Positions 8,196 through 16,255 of a stretch of DNA of 64,000 bases are shown here, one piece after another. This DNA is from SSF53 sp036170535 (lineage in GTDB: Bacteria; Spirochaetota; Leptospiria; Leptospirales; Leptonemataceae), in assembly GCA_036170535.1 (NCBI GenBank), contig JAVHPJ010000239.1, forward strand, positions 1 through 64,000, written 5' to 3'. A model generated the notes under the pieces. That model made no database searches. It saw only the letters and a list, made by a program, of their open reading frames with translations, and was not told where the DNA came from. Position numbers and translations under genes: made by a program. Each line of letters starts with the position of its first letter. The first letter of the stretch is position 1.

Positions 8196-10541
8196 ATGTT
8201 ATCCATGACGGTCCTCTTTGGAATCTACGCCGATCGGATGTATCGGATTTCGATTCATCCCGAGGAGCGCGCCGACTTTCCGCGTCCCGACTACATCGAT
8301 CCTGCATTGCGTTTCGAGAAGATCGCAATCCACCGCGACGGTCAGGGCATGTTGCGCGGCCGGCGCAAGAGCATGCGTTTCCTGTATGATCCGCCGACCG
8401 GCGCAATTTCCCTGTTAAGCGGCAAAGCCGAGGTGCTCGCGGGGAACGTTCAGACCGGGCGCTTTAATCCGGCCGGATTGTCCGTCCGCCTGGAAGCCAA
8501 TGACACGATTTACGGATTTGGCGCCGCCACCGGTCGGCCCACGCGCAACGATCAGAGCTTTCGCCTGCTCAACCTGGACACGCTCTTTTACAGCATCCCG
8601 GGCGCGTCGTATTCCACCTTCCCGTTTTTTATCATCCGGCGCGCCAGCGGCGTGTGCACGGGCGTCTTTGTCGCATTCGCCGGCCCCGGTCGCGTGCGCA
8701 CCCTGAATGCGCCCTCCGACCCGGAAGGCCCGGCTGTCCGCATGACTCCGGAAGACGAAACGCGGCCCGTGGGTTTTGATTTTTTTGTCTTCGAAGGTAC
8801 GCTGCCGGAGATTTTGAATCGCTACACGGAACTGACCGGTCGGCCCTTTTTGCCGCCGGCCTGGGCGCTGGGGTTTCATCAGTCGCGCTGGTCGTATCGT
8901 TCAGAGCAGGAAGTGCTCGCGCTCGCGCAGCGCTTTCGCGCGGAAGACGTGCCCTGCGACGCGATCCATCTCGATATCCACTATATGGACGGCTACAAGG
9001 TCTTCACCTGGGACCCGGCGAAATTTGCGGATCCTTCCGGCATGCACAAACAACTGGGCGAGCTCGGCGTGCGCACGGTGGCGATTGTAGATCCGGGCGT
9101 TGCGGTACAGGAAAACTACGCCGTCTATCAGGCCGGCCTCAAGCACGATGCGTATTGCAAGACGGCCGCCGGCGCGCCTTTTGTGGGCAAGGTCTGGCCG
9201 GGCCGCACGACCTTTCCGGATTTTACGCGCGCCGATGTGCGCGATTGGTGGGCGCGCGAACACGAGCCGTTGTTTCGCGCCGGCGTCTCCGGAATCTGGA
9301 ACGACATGAACGACCCGACGCTCTGGATGGGCAAACGTTACGATCCTCTGCAAGAAGACGTCTTGCACGCCGACGGACCGCACAGCGAGTTTCGCAATCT
9401 CTATGCTAACCTGGAGGCGCAGGCGGCCAACGAGGCCTTTCGCAAACATTCAAAGCTGCGTCCCTTTGTGCTGACGCGTTCGGCATTTTCCGGAATTCAA
9501 AAATACGCGGCCGTGTGGACCGGCGACAATCACTCCAGTTGGGCGCACCTCCGCGAAAATCTGAACATGGTGCTGAACCTCGGCCTCAGCGGCGTCGCGA
9601 TGAGCGGCGCCGACGTGGGCGGCTTTGCGGGCGGGCATCCGTTTAACGGCGTGCTGAAAGTCGTAAAGTTGCTGAAGAATCGCGAACTCTTTACGCGCTG
9701 GGTGGAACTGGGCTCGCTCATGCCCTTTTTTCGCGCGCACACCACGCTTTATTCCTATGCCCAGGAGCCGTGGAGCTTTGGCGAAGAAGCGCTGGCGATT
9801 GCGCGCAAGCATATTCGCCGCCGCTATCGACTGCTGCCGTACATTTACAATCTGGCCTGGGAAAGTCATCTGACCGGCGCGCCCATGGTGCGGCCGGTAT
9901 TCTATGAGTTCCCGGAGTTTCAAAGCGCCCAGCAGCATACGCAGTTTATGCTCGGTCCCGACCTGCTGGCGGCGCCGGTTCTGGAAAAAGGCGCAAGCGC
10001 CCGCCGCGTCGATTTGCCGCCCGGGGAATGGTACGAATATGAGTCCGGTCGCAAATTCACCGGCGGCGCGCAGTACACGCTCGATGTTTCGCCTGGCTAT
10101 TACCCGCTGTTTGTGCGCGCAGGGGCCATATTGCCCTGCTCGGCCGGCGGGAAAAACGCGGAAGAGGCGCTGTTCTCCGGCCTCGCCCTCGAGCTTTATC
10201 CCGCAAAAACGATGCGCGGCCGCGTGCGTCTGGATGATCTCACATCGCCGGGCGCAATGGCCGGCGATTTTTATGATCTGCAGCTTTCGGGCGAGCTGGA
10301 ACGAAGCGGTAACATTCAGCTCAAGTTTACCACGCTCAAGAAAAAGTTTGTTCCGCCGTTCTCAACTATCACGGTGCGTCTGCCCCCGACGTATCGGGTG
10401 ATGCAATTTAAAGGCAAAAGTCTCGACGGCGCAGCAACCGATCTGATGCGCGAAGATCGCGTGCAGAGCGTCTACAGTTTTGAATTGCCGCTGAACGCCG
10501 CCGAAGCTGAGTTTGAGTACCGCGCAACCTGGAGTCTTTAA
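8196..10541 (+). CDS. Glycoside hydrolase family 31, alpha-glucosidase-like
   Basis: 781 residues. The GH31 barrel is complete: substrate-binding DAIHLDIHYMDGYKVFTWD, nucleophile region GIWNDMNDPTLW (Asp of the WNDMN motif, residue ~370), WTGDNHSSWAHL, and GADVGGFAGG, where the second Asp of the family (acid/base) lies near WTGDN. Beta-sandwich domains flank the barrel (N-terminal substrate loop ETNDTIYGFGAATG-like, C-terminal RRVDLPPGEWYEYESG). There is no signal peptide, so it is probably cytoplasmic. Likely activity is release of glucose from alpha-linked oligosaccharides; exact linkage cannot be told. A candidate GGAG lies 11 nt before ATG 8196; ATG 8208 is an alternative. It is divergent from the glycosyltransferase pair. 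Confidence 0.9.
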   Translation: MLSMTVLFGIYADRMYRISIHPEERADFPRPDYIDPALRFEKIAIHRDGQGMLRGRRKSMRFLYDPPTGAISLLSGKAEVLAGNVQTGRFNPAGLSVRLEANDTIYGFGAATGRPTRNDQSFRLLNLDTLFYSIPGASYSTFPFFIIRRASGVCTGVFVAFAGPGRVRTLNAPSDPEGPAVRMTPEDETRPVGFDFFVFEGTLPEILNRYTELTGRPFLPPAWALGFHQSRWSYRSEQEVLALAQRFRAEDVPCDAIHLDIHYMDGYKVFTWDPAKFADPSGMHKQLGELGVRTVAIVDPGVAVQENYAVYQAGLKHDAYCKTAAGAPFVGKVWPGRTTFPDFTRADVRDWWAREHEPLFRAGVSGIWNDMNDPTLWMGKRYDPLQEDVLHADGPHSEFRNLYANLEAQAANEAFRKHSKLRPFVLTRSAFSGIQKYAAVWTGDNHSSWAHLRENLNMVLNLGLSGVAMSGADVGGFAGGHPFNGVLKVVKLLKNRELFTRWVELGSLMPFFRAHTTLYSYAQEPWSFGEEALAIARKHIRRRYRLLPYIYNLAWESHLTGAPMVRPVFYEFPEFQSAQQHTQFMLGPDLLAAPVLEKGASARRVDLPPGEWYEYESGRKFTGGAQYTLDVSPGYYPLFVRAGAILPCSAGGKNAEEALFSGLALELYPAKTMRGRVRLDDLTSPGAMAGDFYDLQLSGELERSGNIQLKFTTLKKKFVPPFSTITVRLPPTYRVMQFKGKSLDGAATDLMREDRVQSVYSFELPLNAAEAEFEYRATWSL

Positions 10542-10594
10542 TCCGCTCCCGGTCGCGCGCGCCTTGTGCGGCGCCGCCCGCGCCCGGCGCCGGT

Positions 10595-11410
10595 CTATAT
10601 CTTGTAGCTGGAACGCACCAGTCCGTAAAACCAGCTTTCCGGCAGACGCCGGCGCAGCCAGAGCAGCAGCGGGGCCGGGTCGCCTACGGGATAACGCAGC
10701 TTCGCTTTGCCATCGGAGGCGGCTTTCAGAATGGTTTGCGCCACTTTTTCCGGAGCTTCGCCTTTTGCGCCGGCCTCGGCGGCAACGGCTTCGCAGCGTT
10801 GAATAAAGGCGTCGTACTCCTGCGTGTTTTCCGGTTTTACGAACTTCCGGCTGCGGCCATAAAAGTCGGTCTTAATGGCGCCAGGTTCGATCAGTTTCAA
10901 GCGGATGTTAAATTGCTTGAGTTCGTATTGCAGGGATTCGCTGAAGCCCTCGACCGCCCATTTGGTGGCATGGTAAATGCTGAACAAGGGAAAGGTGATG
11001 CGGCCGCCCATCGACGAAACCTGTATGATCACCCCGCGCTTTGTTTCGCGCATTGCGGCGATCGCCTCGCGCGTCACGCGCATTAAGCCAAAGACGTTCG
11101 AATTAAACTGATCCTGAATCACCGCATCGCTCATCGCCTCAAAGGCGCCGTCGACAGCGTAACCGGCGTTGTTCACAACGACCTCAATCGGCCCCAGATC
11201 CCGTCGCGCCGCTTCAAATGCCGCCTTTACGCTCGATTCGCTGGTAACGTCGAGGGCGTAGAGCTTTACGCCCGGCAACTGGCCGAGCTCGGTTTCTTTT
11301 TCGGGTTTGCGCAGGGTCGCCGCGACAAGCCAGCCCGCTGCGGAAAAGGCCCGCGCGGCGGCTTTGCCTATCCCGCTTGAAGCGCCGGTAATCAACACTG
11401 TCTTTGTCAT
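10595..11410 (-). CDS. Short-chain dehydrogenase/reductase
   Basis: 271 residues. Classical SDR: TGASSGIGKAAARAF (NAD(P) Rossmann motif, residues ~8-22), VNNAGYAVDGAF, catalytic Ser in QVSSMGG and YHATKWAVEGF (Y-x3-K). The basic residue in ATLRKPEK after beta 2 suggests NADP. The C-terminal RRRLPESWFYGLV tail resembles SDRs of the 17-beta-HSD/lipid type, so a lipid or ketone substrate is possible. GGAGG precedes the ATG and lies within a perfect inverted repeat, a likely repressor site. The TetR gene sits 59 bp upstream in the same orientation and probably regulates it. Confidence 0.85.
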   Translation of the reverse strand: MTKTVLITGASSGIGKAAARAFSAAGWLVAATLRKPEKETELGQLPGVKLYALDVTSESSVKAAFEAARRDLGPIEVVVNNAGYAVDGAFEAMSDAVIQDQFNSNVFGLMRVTREAIAAMRETKRGVIIQVSSMGGRITFPLFSIYHATKWAVEGFSESLQYELKQFNIRLKLIEPGAIKTDFYGRSRKFVKPENTQEYDAFIQRCEAVAAEAGAKGEAPEKVAQTILKAASDGKAKLRYPVGDPAPLLLWLRRRLPESWFYGLVRSSYKI

Positions 11411-11413
11411 AAA

Positions 11414-11429
11414 ATGAACCTCCGTTCAT
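11414..11429. promoter_or_regulatory. Candidate TetR operator overlapping the SDR ribosome-binding site
   Basis: ATGAAC-CTCC-GTTCAT is a perfect 6-bp inverted repeat with a 4-base centre. Read on the minus strand the centre is GGAG, part of the GGAGG Shine-Dalgarno of the SDR gene. A regulator bound here would block the start of that gene, and as a hairpin the element could also mask the ribosome-binding site in the mRNA. Confidence 0.5.
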
Positions 11430-11469
11430 TATTAATTCAAAATGAGTCCAAAAAAAACGCCGCCGGGCG

Positions 11470-12045
11470 TTATGCGCGAATGCCGGCCAGGGCCATGGCG
11501 AAACACTCATCGAGGGTTGTGCGCGAGGGTTTCTCTTTGCGATCGAGATGATATTTCACGATCTCGTTGGCCGCGCCCATCAGTGCCGAAATCAGAATAT
11601 CCGGCGCGGTTTTGCGAACCAGTCCGGCCGCCTGGCCCGCATGCAGTAAGTCGCCCAGGGGCGCGAGCAGTTGCTCGGATTTTTTACGCACCGCCGCTGT
11701 AAGGTAGGGCGAGCGCACGTATTGTTCGAGAAACATCATGCGCTCCGGATCCGCAAGACTGAGCTCCACGTAGCTCCGCCAGAGGCTCTCGAAGTTGCTC
11801 AGAAAATCGGCGTCCGGCCGATAGGCCGTCATCATCGCCCGGGTCTTCGCCTGTTTCAGATGCAGGTACAATTGATTGATCAAGGCGCTTTTGTTCTTGA
11901 AGTAGATGTAAACCGTGCCTGTGGCGATGCCGGCCTGTTTCGCCACATCGGCCATGGTCAGCCCTGCGTACCCGGTCCGTAGGGCGACCTTCAGCGCCGC
12001 CGTATAGATCAGTTCGACCTTGCCTTCATCGCGCTGGCGCGGCAC
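11470..12045 (-). CDS. TetR/AcrR family transcriptional regulator
   Basis: 191 residues from GTG 12045. The HTH is clear: GLTMADVAKQAGIATGTVYIYF followed by KSAL (residues ~25-55), then an all-helical ligand-binding domain. The frame is open back to a TTG at 12132, but the extra 29 residues (a CKKLLVITEYIFIYW stretch) are unlike the family and include a palindrome at 12057-12070, so I place the start at GTG 12045, which gives a typical length. No strong Shine-Dalgarno is visible, hence some doubt over the start. It lies upstream of the SDR gene in the same orientation, and probably represses that gene and itself. Confidence 0.8.
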   Translation of the reverse strand: MPRQRDEGKVELIYTAALKVALRTGYAGLTMADVAKQAGIATGTVYIYFKNKSALINQLYLHLKQAKTRAMMTAYRPDADFLSNFESLWRSYVELSLADPERMMFLEQYVRSPYLTAAVRKKSEQLLAPLGDLLHAGQAAGLVRKTAPDILISALMGAANEIVKYHLDRKEKPSRTTLDECFAMALAGIRA

Positions 12046-12056
12046 AAACCAATAAA

Positions 12057-12070
12057 TGAATATGTATTCA
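12057..12070. promoter_or_regulatory. Candidate autoregulatory operator of the TetR gene
   Basis: TGAATA-TG-TATTCA is a perfect inverted repeat 12 nt upstream of the preferred GTG start, in a locally AT-rich stretch that could hold the promoter. Its half-site shares only TGAA with the SDR-proximal palindrome, so one protein binding both is uncertain. Confidence 0.4.
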
Positions 12071-12133
12071 GTTATGACCAGCAATTTTTTGCAACCCGCG
12101 TCGGCTGGCGGATCAAATTTTCGCGCCTTCAAA

Positions 12134-12910
12134 TTACGCGCTGCGGGATTTGCGGATTTCTGCGATCAGCTCGCTGATCTGGCGCACGCGGTGCAAGGCG
12201 CGTAATGAAAAGGCGGGATAGCGACGTGAAACGTCGCGAAAGAGGATTTGGACCTGGTTCAAGGCGCCAATGTAGTCGCGCACCCAGGCGCCCTTAAAGC
12301 GATTCCGTTTTGAATCGAACTTATAAACCGTCTCCCGCAGCGCCGCTTCCGCGCGCGCGAAGTAACCGGAGGCCTGGTCGATGGGATGGGCCAGTTGGTT
12401 TAAAATTTCGTCGTCGCTTTCGTATCGCGGCGCACGCCTGGGCCGTTCCACCGTCCGCGGTTCGTAGAGGCTTTCCTCCGGCTCAAAGGCGGTGGTCCCG
12501 CCAAAGCCGCCGCGCGGCGCATCGTCTACAAACATGCGACCGGCCGCGTTGATCCAGACGTCTTTGAGATACTCCTGGCGATTCTCAAAGACCTCTTCAA
12601 ATACCTGGCGGCCAAACTCGCGTCCGCGCTGATAATCGCGCTGGTAGTCGCCGAGGCCCGCGCCGCGTTCGGCCGGGGAAGGGCCGCGCGGGCCGGCGGG
12701 CGGTCGCGGCGGCGGTTGGGGCACGCCCTGCTTGAAGGCCTGGTAAGCCTCGATCAGCAGCCGCGCTTCCGCCGAATCCTTATCCGACCGCGCGTTCGTG
12801 TCGGGGTGCAGCGCCTTGATCCGGGCGCGAAAGGACCGTTTGACCGTCTCGGCTGACTCGCCGGGGCGGACGCCCAGCAGGCGACAGTATTCGTCAAACT
12901 TCTCCATCAT
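12134..12910 (-). CDS. J-domain (DnaJ-like) protein
   Basis: 258 residues. Residues 1-62 form a J-domain: EYCRLLGVRPGESAETVKRSF, then the HPD motif (ALHPDTN) and LLIEAYQAFKQG. HPD stimulates the ATPase of DnaK-type Hsp70. After a Pro/Gly-rich linker (residues ~65-95) come ~160 helical, charged residues with no zinc-finger or classical DnaJ C-terminal domains, so this is a class III J-protein with a specific client or location. Its start overlaps the end of the YqjE-like gene by 17 nt. The linked membrane genes suggest an envelope-associated job, which is inference. Confidence 0.85.
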   Translation of the reverse strand: MMEKFDEYCRLLGVRPGESAETVKRSFRARIKALHPDTNARSDKDSAEARLLIEAYQAFKQGVPQPPPRPPAGPRGPSPAERGAGLGDYQRDYQRGREFGRQVFEEVFENRQEYLKDVWINAAGRMFVDDAPRGGFGGTTAFEPEESLYEPRTVERPRRAPRYESDDEILNQLAHPIDQASGYFARAEAALRETVYKFDSKRNRFKGAWVRDYIGALNQVQILFRDVSRRYPAFSLRALHRVRQISELIAEIRKSRSA

Positions 12911-13223
12911 CGGTCCGGCGGTCTTCTTTAGCTTCGAACAGCCGCTCCGCGGTTTTCAGCATCCGGACGAAGAAAAGCGCAGCAAATATCAGGAAAAGTG
13001 CGGCGCAGACAAGAGCCGCATAGATGCGGTCGCCCAGCCACAGCTCCGCCGCGCGAAAGGCGGCATAAATCAGAAAAATCAGGGTCGCAGCGACCATCGT
13101 CAGCGCTGCGAAAAACCACAGGATCGTAAGTCCGGCGAGGCCGGTTCGATAACGCAGCTCCGCGCGGATGTACTCCCGCAGCGCCTCCAGAAAACGAAAG
13201 GGGCGCAGGAGGAGCTTGATCAA
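12894..13223 (-). CDS. YqjE/phage holin-like small membrane protein
   Basis: 109 residues from a TTG at 13223. Two hydrophobic helices (ILWFFAALTMVAATLIFLIY and YAALVCAALFLIFAALFF) follow a basic amphipathic start, the arrangement of the YqjE / holin superfamily III proteins that pair with YqjD/DUF883 proteins. The frame stays open upstream as far as the TAA of the DUF883 gene, and this stretch encodes a Lys/Arg/Ser-rich segment; a CTG at 13364 preceded by AAGG could be the true start (156 residues). The family role is poorly known; YqjD-type proteins tether ribosomes to the membrane in E. coli. Confidence 0.65.
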   Translation of the reverse strand: MIKLLLRPFRFLEALREYIRAELRYRTGLAGLTILWFFAALTMVAATLIFLIYAAFRAAELWLGDRIYAALVCAALFLIFAALFFVRMLKTAERLFEAKEDRRTDDGEV

Positions 13224-13373
13224 CGCGTCGAATATCGGATAATACTCGGAGCGCGCGCGACCGTCCGCCGCCGACCCGGACGGGTCGGCTGATTTACGCG
13301 TGCGCTGCGCAGAGGCCTTGCGGGAAGGACGCTCCGCGCTGCGTTTGTTCCGGGTGCGCGCCAGGGTCGGACC

Positions 13374-13649
13374 TTATTTCCCGCGCATCAGCAGACCCAG
13401 AATCACGCCCAGGCCCAAACCGGCGCCGGCTGCAATCAGGGCCGCGCGTTGCGGATTTTCTTTGCAATATTCGGCCATCGCGTCGATGATTTCGCCCGCA
13501 TCTTCGCGATAACGCGCAGTGCGGTCGCTCAGCTCGCGCAGGGTCGCGGAAGCGCGGCTTTGCAATTCATGGGCGTCCTGCTTGAGCACGTGCAGGCTTT
13601 CTTTCAATTTTGTCATTGATTCGCGTTCGGAAACTTCTTCTGCGGACAT
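13374..13649 (-). CDS. DUF883/YqjD/ElaB-like membrane-anchored protein
   Basis: 91 residues. GGAGG stands 5 nt before ATG 13649. The N-terminal 60 residues are a helical, charged domain (KLKESLHVLKQDAHELQSRA), then CKENPQRAALIAAGAGLG and a glycine-rich C-terminal membrane helix ending LLMRGK. NPxxA followed by a C-terminal GxGxGxxxG helix is the signature of this family. It is paired with the YqjE-like gene downstream, as in enterobacteria. E. coli members sit in the inner membrane and associate with ribosomes in stationary phase. Confidence 0.8.
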   Translation of the reverse strand: MSAEEVSERESMTKLKESLHVLKQDAHELQSRASATLRELSDRTARYREDAGEIIDAMAEYCKENPQRAALIAAGAGLGLGVILGLLMRGK

Positions 13650-13713
13650 GGCTGCCTCCGGCGAAGGTCGGTCGTTTGTGCGCCGCCGTTCGCCCTGTAT
13701 TCTTAAACTCTGC

Positions 13714-14493
13714 TCAGCGATGATCTTCTACGCCTCGATCGCTTTCTTCAAAAAACTTCACGATTTGCGCCGTCTCCGGCGTGTGCGGGCCCGACTCTTT
13801 AAGCGCGGCCACGCCTTTGCCCATATTGTGCCCGGAGTGATAAATAATCTTATACGCCTGCTTGATCGCCGCTCGCTGCTCAGGAGTAAATCCGCCCCGA
13901 CGTAATCCGACCACATTTAATCCGATTACGCTGGCCGGATTGCCGTCCGTAGTTGCAAAGGGCGGACAGTCCTTTACGATCTTCGAGCAACCGCTGACCA
14001 TTGCGTAGTCGCCAATGCGGCAGAACTGATGCACCGCGACCAGGCCGGAAACAAATGCATTATTGCCAAGCGTTACATGTCCGGCAAGGATCGCGCCCTG
14101 GGTGACGATGTTCTTATTGCCAACGACTGAATCATGGCCGACGTGGGTGCTGCCCATGAAATAGTTGCCGTCGCCAATCCGCGTTGCGTGATCCTGTTTT
14201 GCAGAACCATGCATGTTGGTAAGCTCGCGAAAGATGTTGTTATCGCCAATGATCATGAAGCGCCGTGAACCGGGCGTAAAGCTCAGATCCTGCGGCTCGC
14301 CGTTTATGATGGAAAGCGAGTAGAATCGATTGTTCTTGCCAATCACCGCGTCGGCGTAAATGCGCACGTGGCTGTCTACAATGCAGTCCGCGCCGATCTG
14401 CACGTTTGCGCCGATGATTGCGTGGGCGCCAACTTCTACGGAACTGTCCAGCTCCGCCGTGGGGTCGATAATTGCGGTCGGGTGAATTTTCAT
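13714..14493 (-). CDS. lpxA: Acyl-[acyl-carrier-protein]--UDP-N-acetylglucosamine O-acyltransferase
   Basis: 259 residues from ATG 14493; the frame is open to 14619, but the lpxA family begins at MKIHPTAIIDPTAELDSS and AGGA precedes this ATG. Hexapeptide repeats (left-handed beta helix) fill residues 1-190, with the catalytic His in STHVGHDSVVGN; the C-terminal helices contain RRGFTPEQRAAIKQAYKIIY. The enzyme transfers a 3-hydroxyacyl chain to UDP-GlcNAc, the first step of lipid A synthesis in the cytoplasm. LpxC, LpxD and FabZ genes are not next to it here. Its presence shows an LPS-bearing outer membrane, as in Leptospira and unlike Treponema or Borrelia. Confidence 0.95.
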   Translation of the reverse strand: MKIHPTAIIDPTAELDSSVEVGAHAIIGANVQIGADCIVDSHVRIYADAVIGKNNRFYSLSIINGEPQDLSFTPGSRRFMIIGDNNIFRELTNMHGSAKQDHATRIGDGNYFMGSTHVGHDSVVGNKNIVTQGAILAGHVTLGNNAFVSGLVAVHQFCRIGDYAMVSGCSKIVKDCPPFATTDGNPASVIGLNVVGLRRGGFTPEQRAAIKQAYKIIYHSGHNMGKGVAALKESGPHTPETAQIVKFFEESDRGVEDHR

Positions 14494-14686
14494 GCCGAGT
14501 CGATTTCCTGTCGTCGGTATTGCCGGCTCCGGCGGGCGATTCAATCCAAAAACCCGGCGGCCGGCGGACAGGCGCCGCGCGGCCGTCCCCTGCGACCCGC
14601 CGGGGCGCTCCGCGTTCATTTTGGTTGCGCTATGATGCGCTGCACAAATGCTGGCGTACGGGCCTCGCTGGGCCCGGTTCTTACCT

Positions 14687-16246
14687 ATGAATCTGCTCGA
14701 ACGCGTTCTCCTTTTGATTTCACGGGGGCTGGAAGGCCTGATGGACGCTTACGTCCTGCACCGCTTGCGCCCGGGCCGGCTGCGGTTCCGCTGGCTGGGG
14801 CTGGGCGTCATTGGTCTTGCGCTCGCAATCGCACCCGCCTGGACGATCGTCCAGCGCGCGCCGGCGCCGGCGGCGCCCCGGACGGATCCGGTCGTGCAGG
14901 CTTTTCGCGCCGCCGCCCCGGAGCGACTCACGTTTGCGGGCGAGCAGGCGATCTTTCGCTGTCGCGGGGGCGAATCACCGGCGCGCATCGCGCAAACGGT
15001 CTACGACTACAGCGCGATCTTTGAAACGGACGAGCTGGCCGAACGGCTGCGCTCGGAGAATCGCAACGCTTTCAGCGGCGAACGTTGTGCAAAAGACGCC
15101 GCGCTGGTCGTGCCGGAGCCGCTGCTTGAGCCGCTGCGCAACGAACCCTTGCGCCATGCCGCCGACACGCCCATTCGCGCGATGTACCTGCGCGGCGATA
15201 ACACCAAGCCCTCGCGCGTCGCCGCGGAAATCGCACGCATGAAGGCGATTGATGCCAATGGTCTCGTCTTCGACGTAAAAGACATCATCGGCGTCGTGAA
15301 TTACCGGTCCAGCGTGCCGGCCGTGGAAGAGTACCGGCGTCATGCGCCGCCGATTCGTAATCTGGCCAAAACCATTCGTTATCTGCACGACAACGGCATC
15401 TTCATCATCGCGCGCACCGCGTTGTTCCAGGACGAGAACCTGGCGATCCGGCGCCCGGATCTGGCGATTCGCGATACAAAATCCGCTTCCGGAACGCTGC
15501 TCGTAAAAGGCAAGCCCCTGTGGGTGGATCCGGGCAAGCCGGAGGTGCGCTCGTATAATCTACAGATTGTGCAAGAACTGGTGCAACTGGGCGTGGATGA
15601 AATTCAATTTGATTACGTGCGCTATCCCGCGGAGGGCGATTTGTCCGGCGCAGTGTATCACGACGTCCGCAATCCGCTCGATAAGACCGCCCATCTCGAG
15701 AACTTCCTGTCGACGGCTTACCTGCTCACGCGCGGTTCGGATGTTTACACTTCTATTGATATTTTTGGCATAGTAGCCTGGGGCGAGGAGCCGGACCTGC
15801 GCACTACCGGTCAGCGCATAGAGCGCCTGTCGAAGTGGGTCGACATTATTTCGCCCATGCTGTACCCTTCCCATTTTGCGCCTGGCTGGGGCGGCATCCG
15901 GAATCCGGCCGACGAACCTTACCGCATGTACGAAGACGGCGTAACGCGCTTTCTTGAAAATTCACGCAAAGGCGTTGTCATTCGGCCCTGGCTGCAGGCG
16001 TTCCGTTGGCGCGTCAGCAACTACAACGAAGACTACATACGTCGCCAGATTGCGGGCAGCGACGCTGCGGGCGGCATCGGCTGGATGATGTGGAATGCGG
16101 GCAACGACTATGATCTGGTTTACAGCGCACTGCGCGGCGCCCGACTGTCCCGTGAGGACGAAAGCGAAGAACGCGAGCCGGCGGACGCTTCCGACGAGCG
16201 GCAGGCCGCGCGCGAAAGTTCCGGTCGGAGGCGCCCCTCGTCCTGA
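14687..16246 (+). CDS. Putative glycoside hydrolase-like protein, DUF4015 family
   Basis: 519 residues from ATG 14687 (ATG 14648 is an alternative; neither has a good Shine-Dalgarno). A single N-terminal membrane segment (LGLGVIGLALAIAPAWTIV, residues ~35-53) anchors the protein. After a LysM-like stretch (CRGGESPARIAQTVYDYSAI) comes the TIM-barrel domain: ANGLVFDVKDIIGVVNY, GIFIIARTALFQDE, GVDEIQFDYVRYP, WVDIISPMLYPSHF and GIGWMMWNAGNDYDL. These are the hallmarks of the DUF4015/GHL10-like glycosidase family. The tail is Arg/Glu/Asp-rich. Probable role in cell-wall or exopolysaccharide processing on the periplasmic side; the substrate is unknown. It is divergent from lpxA and 9 bp upstream of the EAL gene. 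Confidence 0.8.
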   Translation: MNLLERVLLLISRGLEGLMDAYVLHRLRPGRLRFRWLGLGVIGLALAIAPAWTIVQRAPAPAAPRTDPVVQAFRAAAPERLTFAGEQAIFRCRGGESPARIAQTVYDYSAIFETDELAERLRSENRNAFSGERCAKDAALVVPEPLLEPLRNEPLRHAADTPIRAMYLRGDNTKPSRVAAEIARMKAIDANGLVFDVKDIIGVVNYRSSVPAVEEYRRHAPPIRNLAKTIRYLHDNGIFIIARTALFQDENLAIRRPDLAIRDTKSASGTLLVKGKPLWVDPGKPEVRSYNLQIVQELVQLGVDEIQFDYVRYPAEGDLSGAVYHDVRNPLDKTAHLENFLSTAYLLTRGSDVYTSIDIFGIVAWGEEPDLRTTGQRIERLSKWVDIISPMLYPSHFAPGWGGIRNPADEPYRMYEDGVTRFLENSRKGVVIRPWLQAFRWRVSNYNEDYIRRQIAGSDAAGGIGWMMWNAGNDYDLVYSALRGARLSREDESEEREPADASDERQAARESSGRRRPSS

Positions 16247-16255
16247 GGTCGCGCG

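Noticed and set aside
12045..12132. N-terminal extension of the TetR protein from a TTG
   Set aside because: It contains a palindrome likely to be an operator, is hydrophobic and unlike TetR N-termini.
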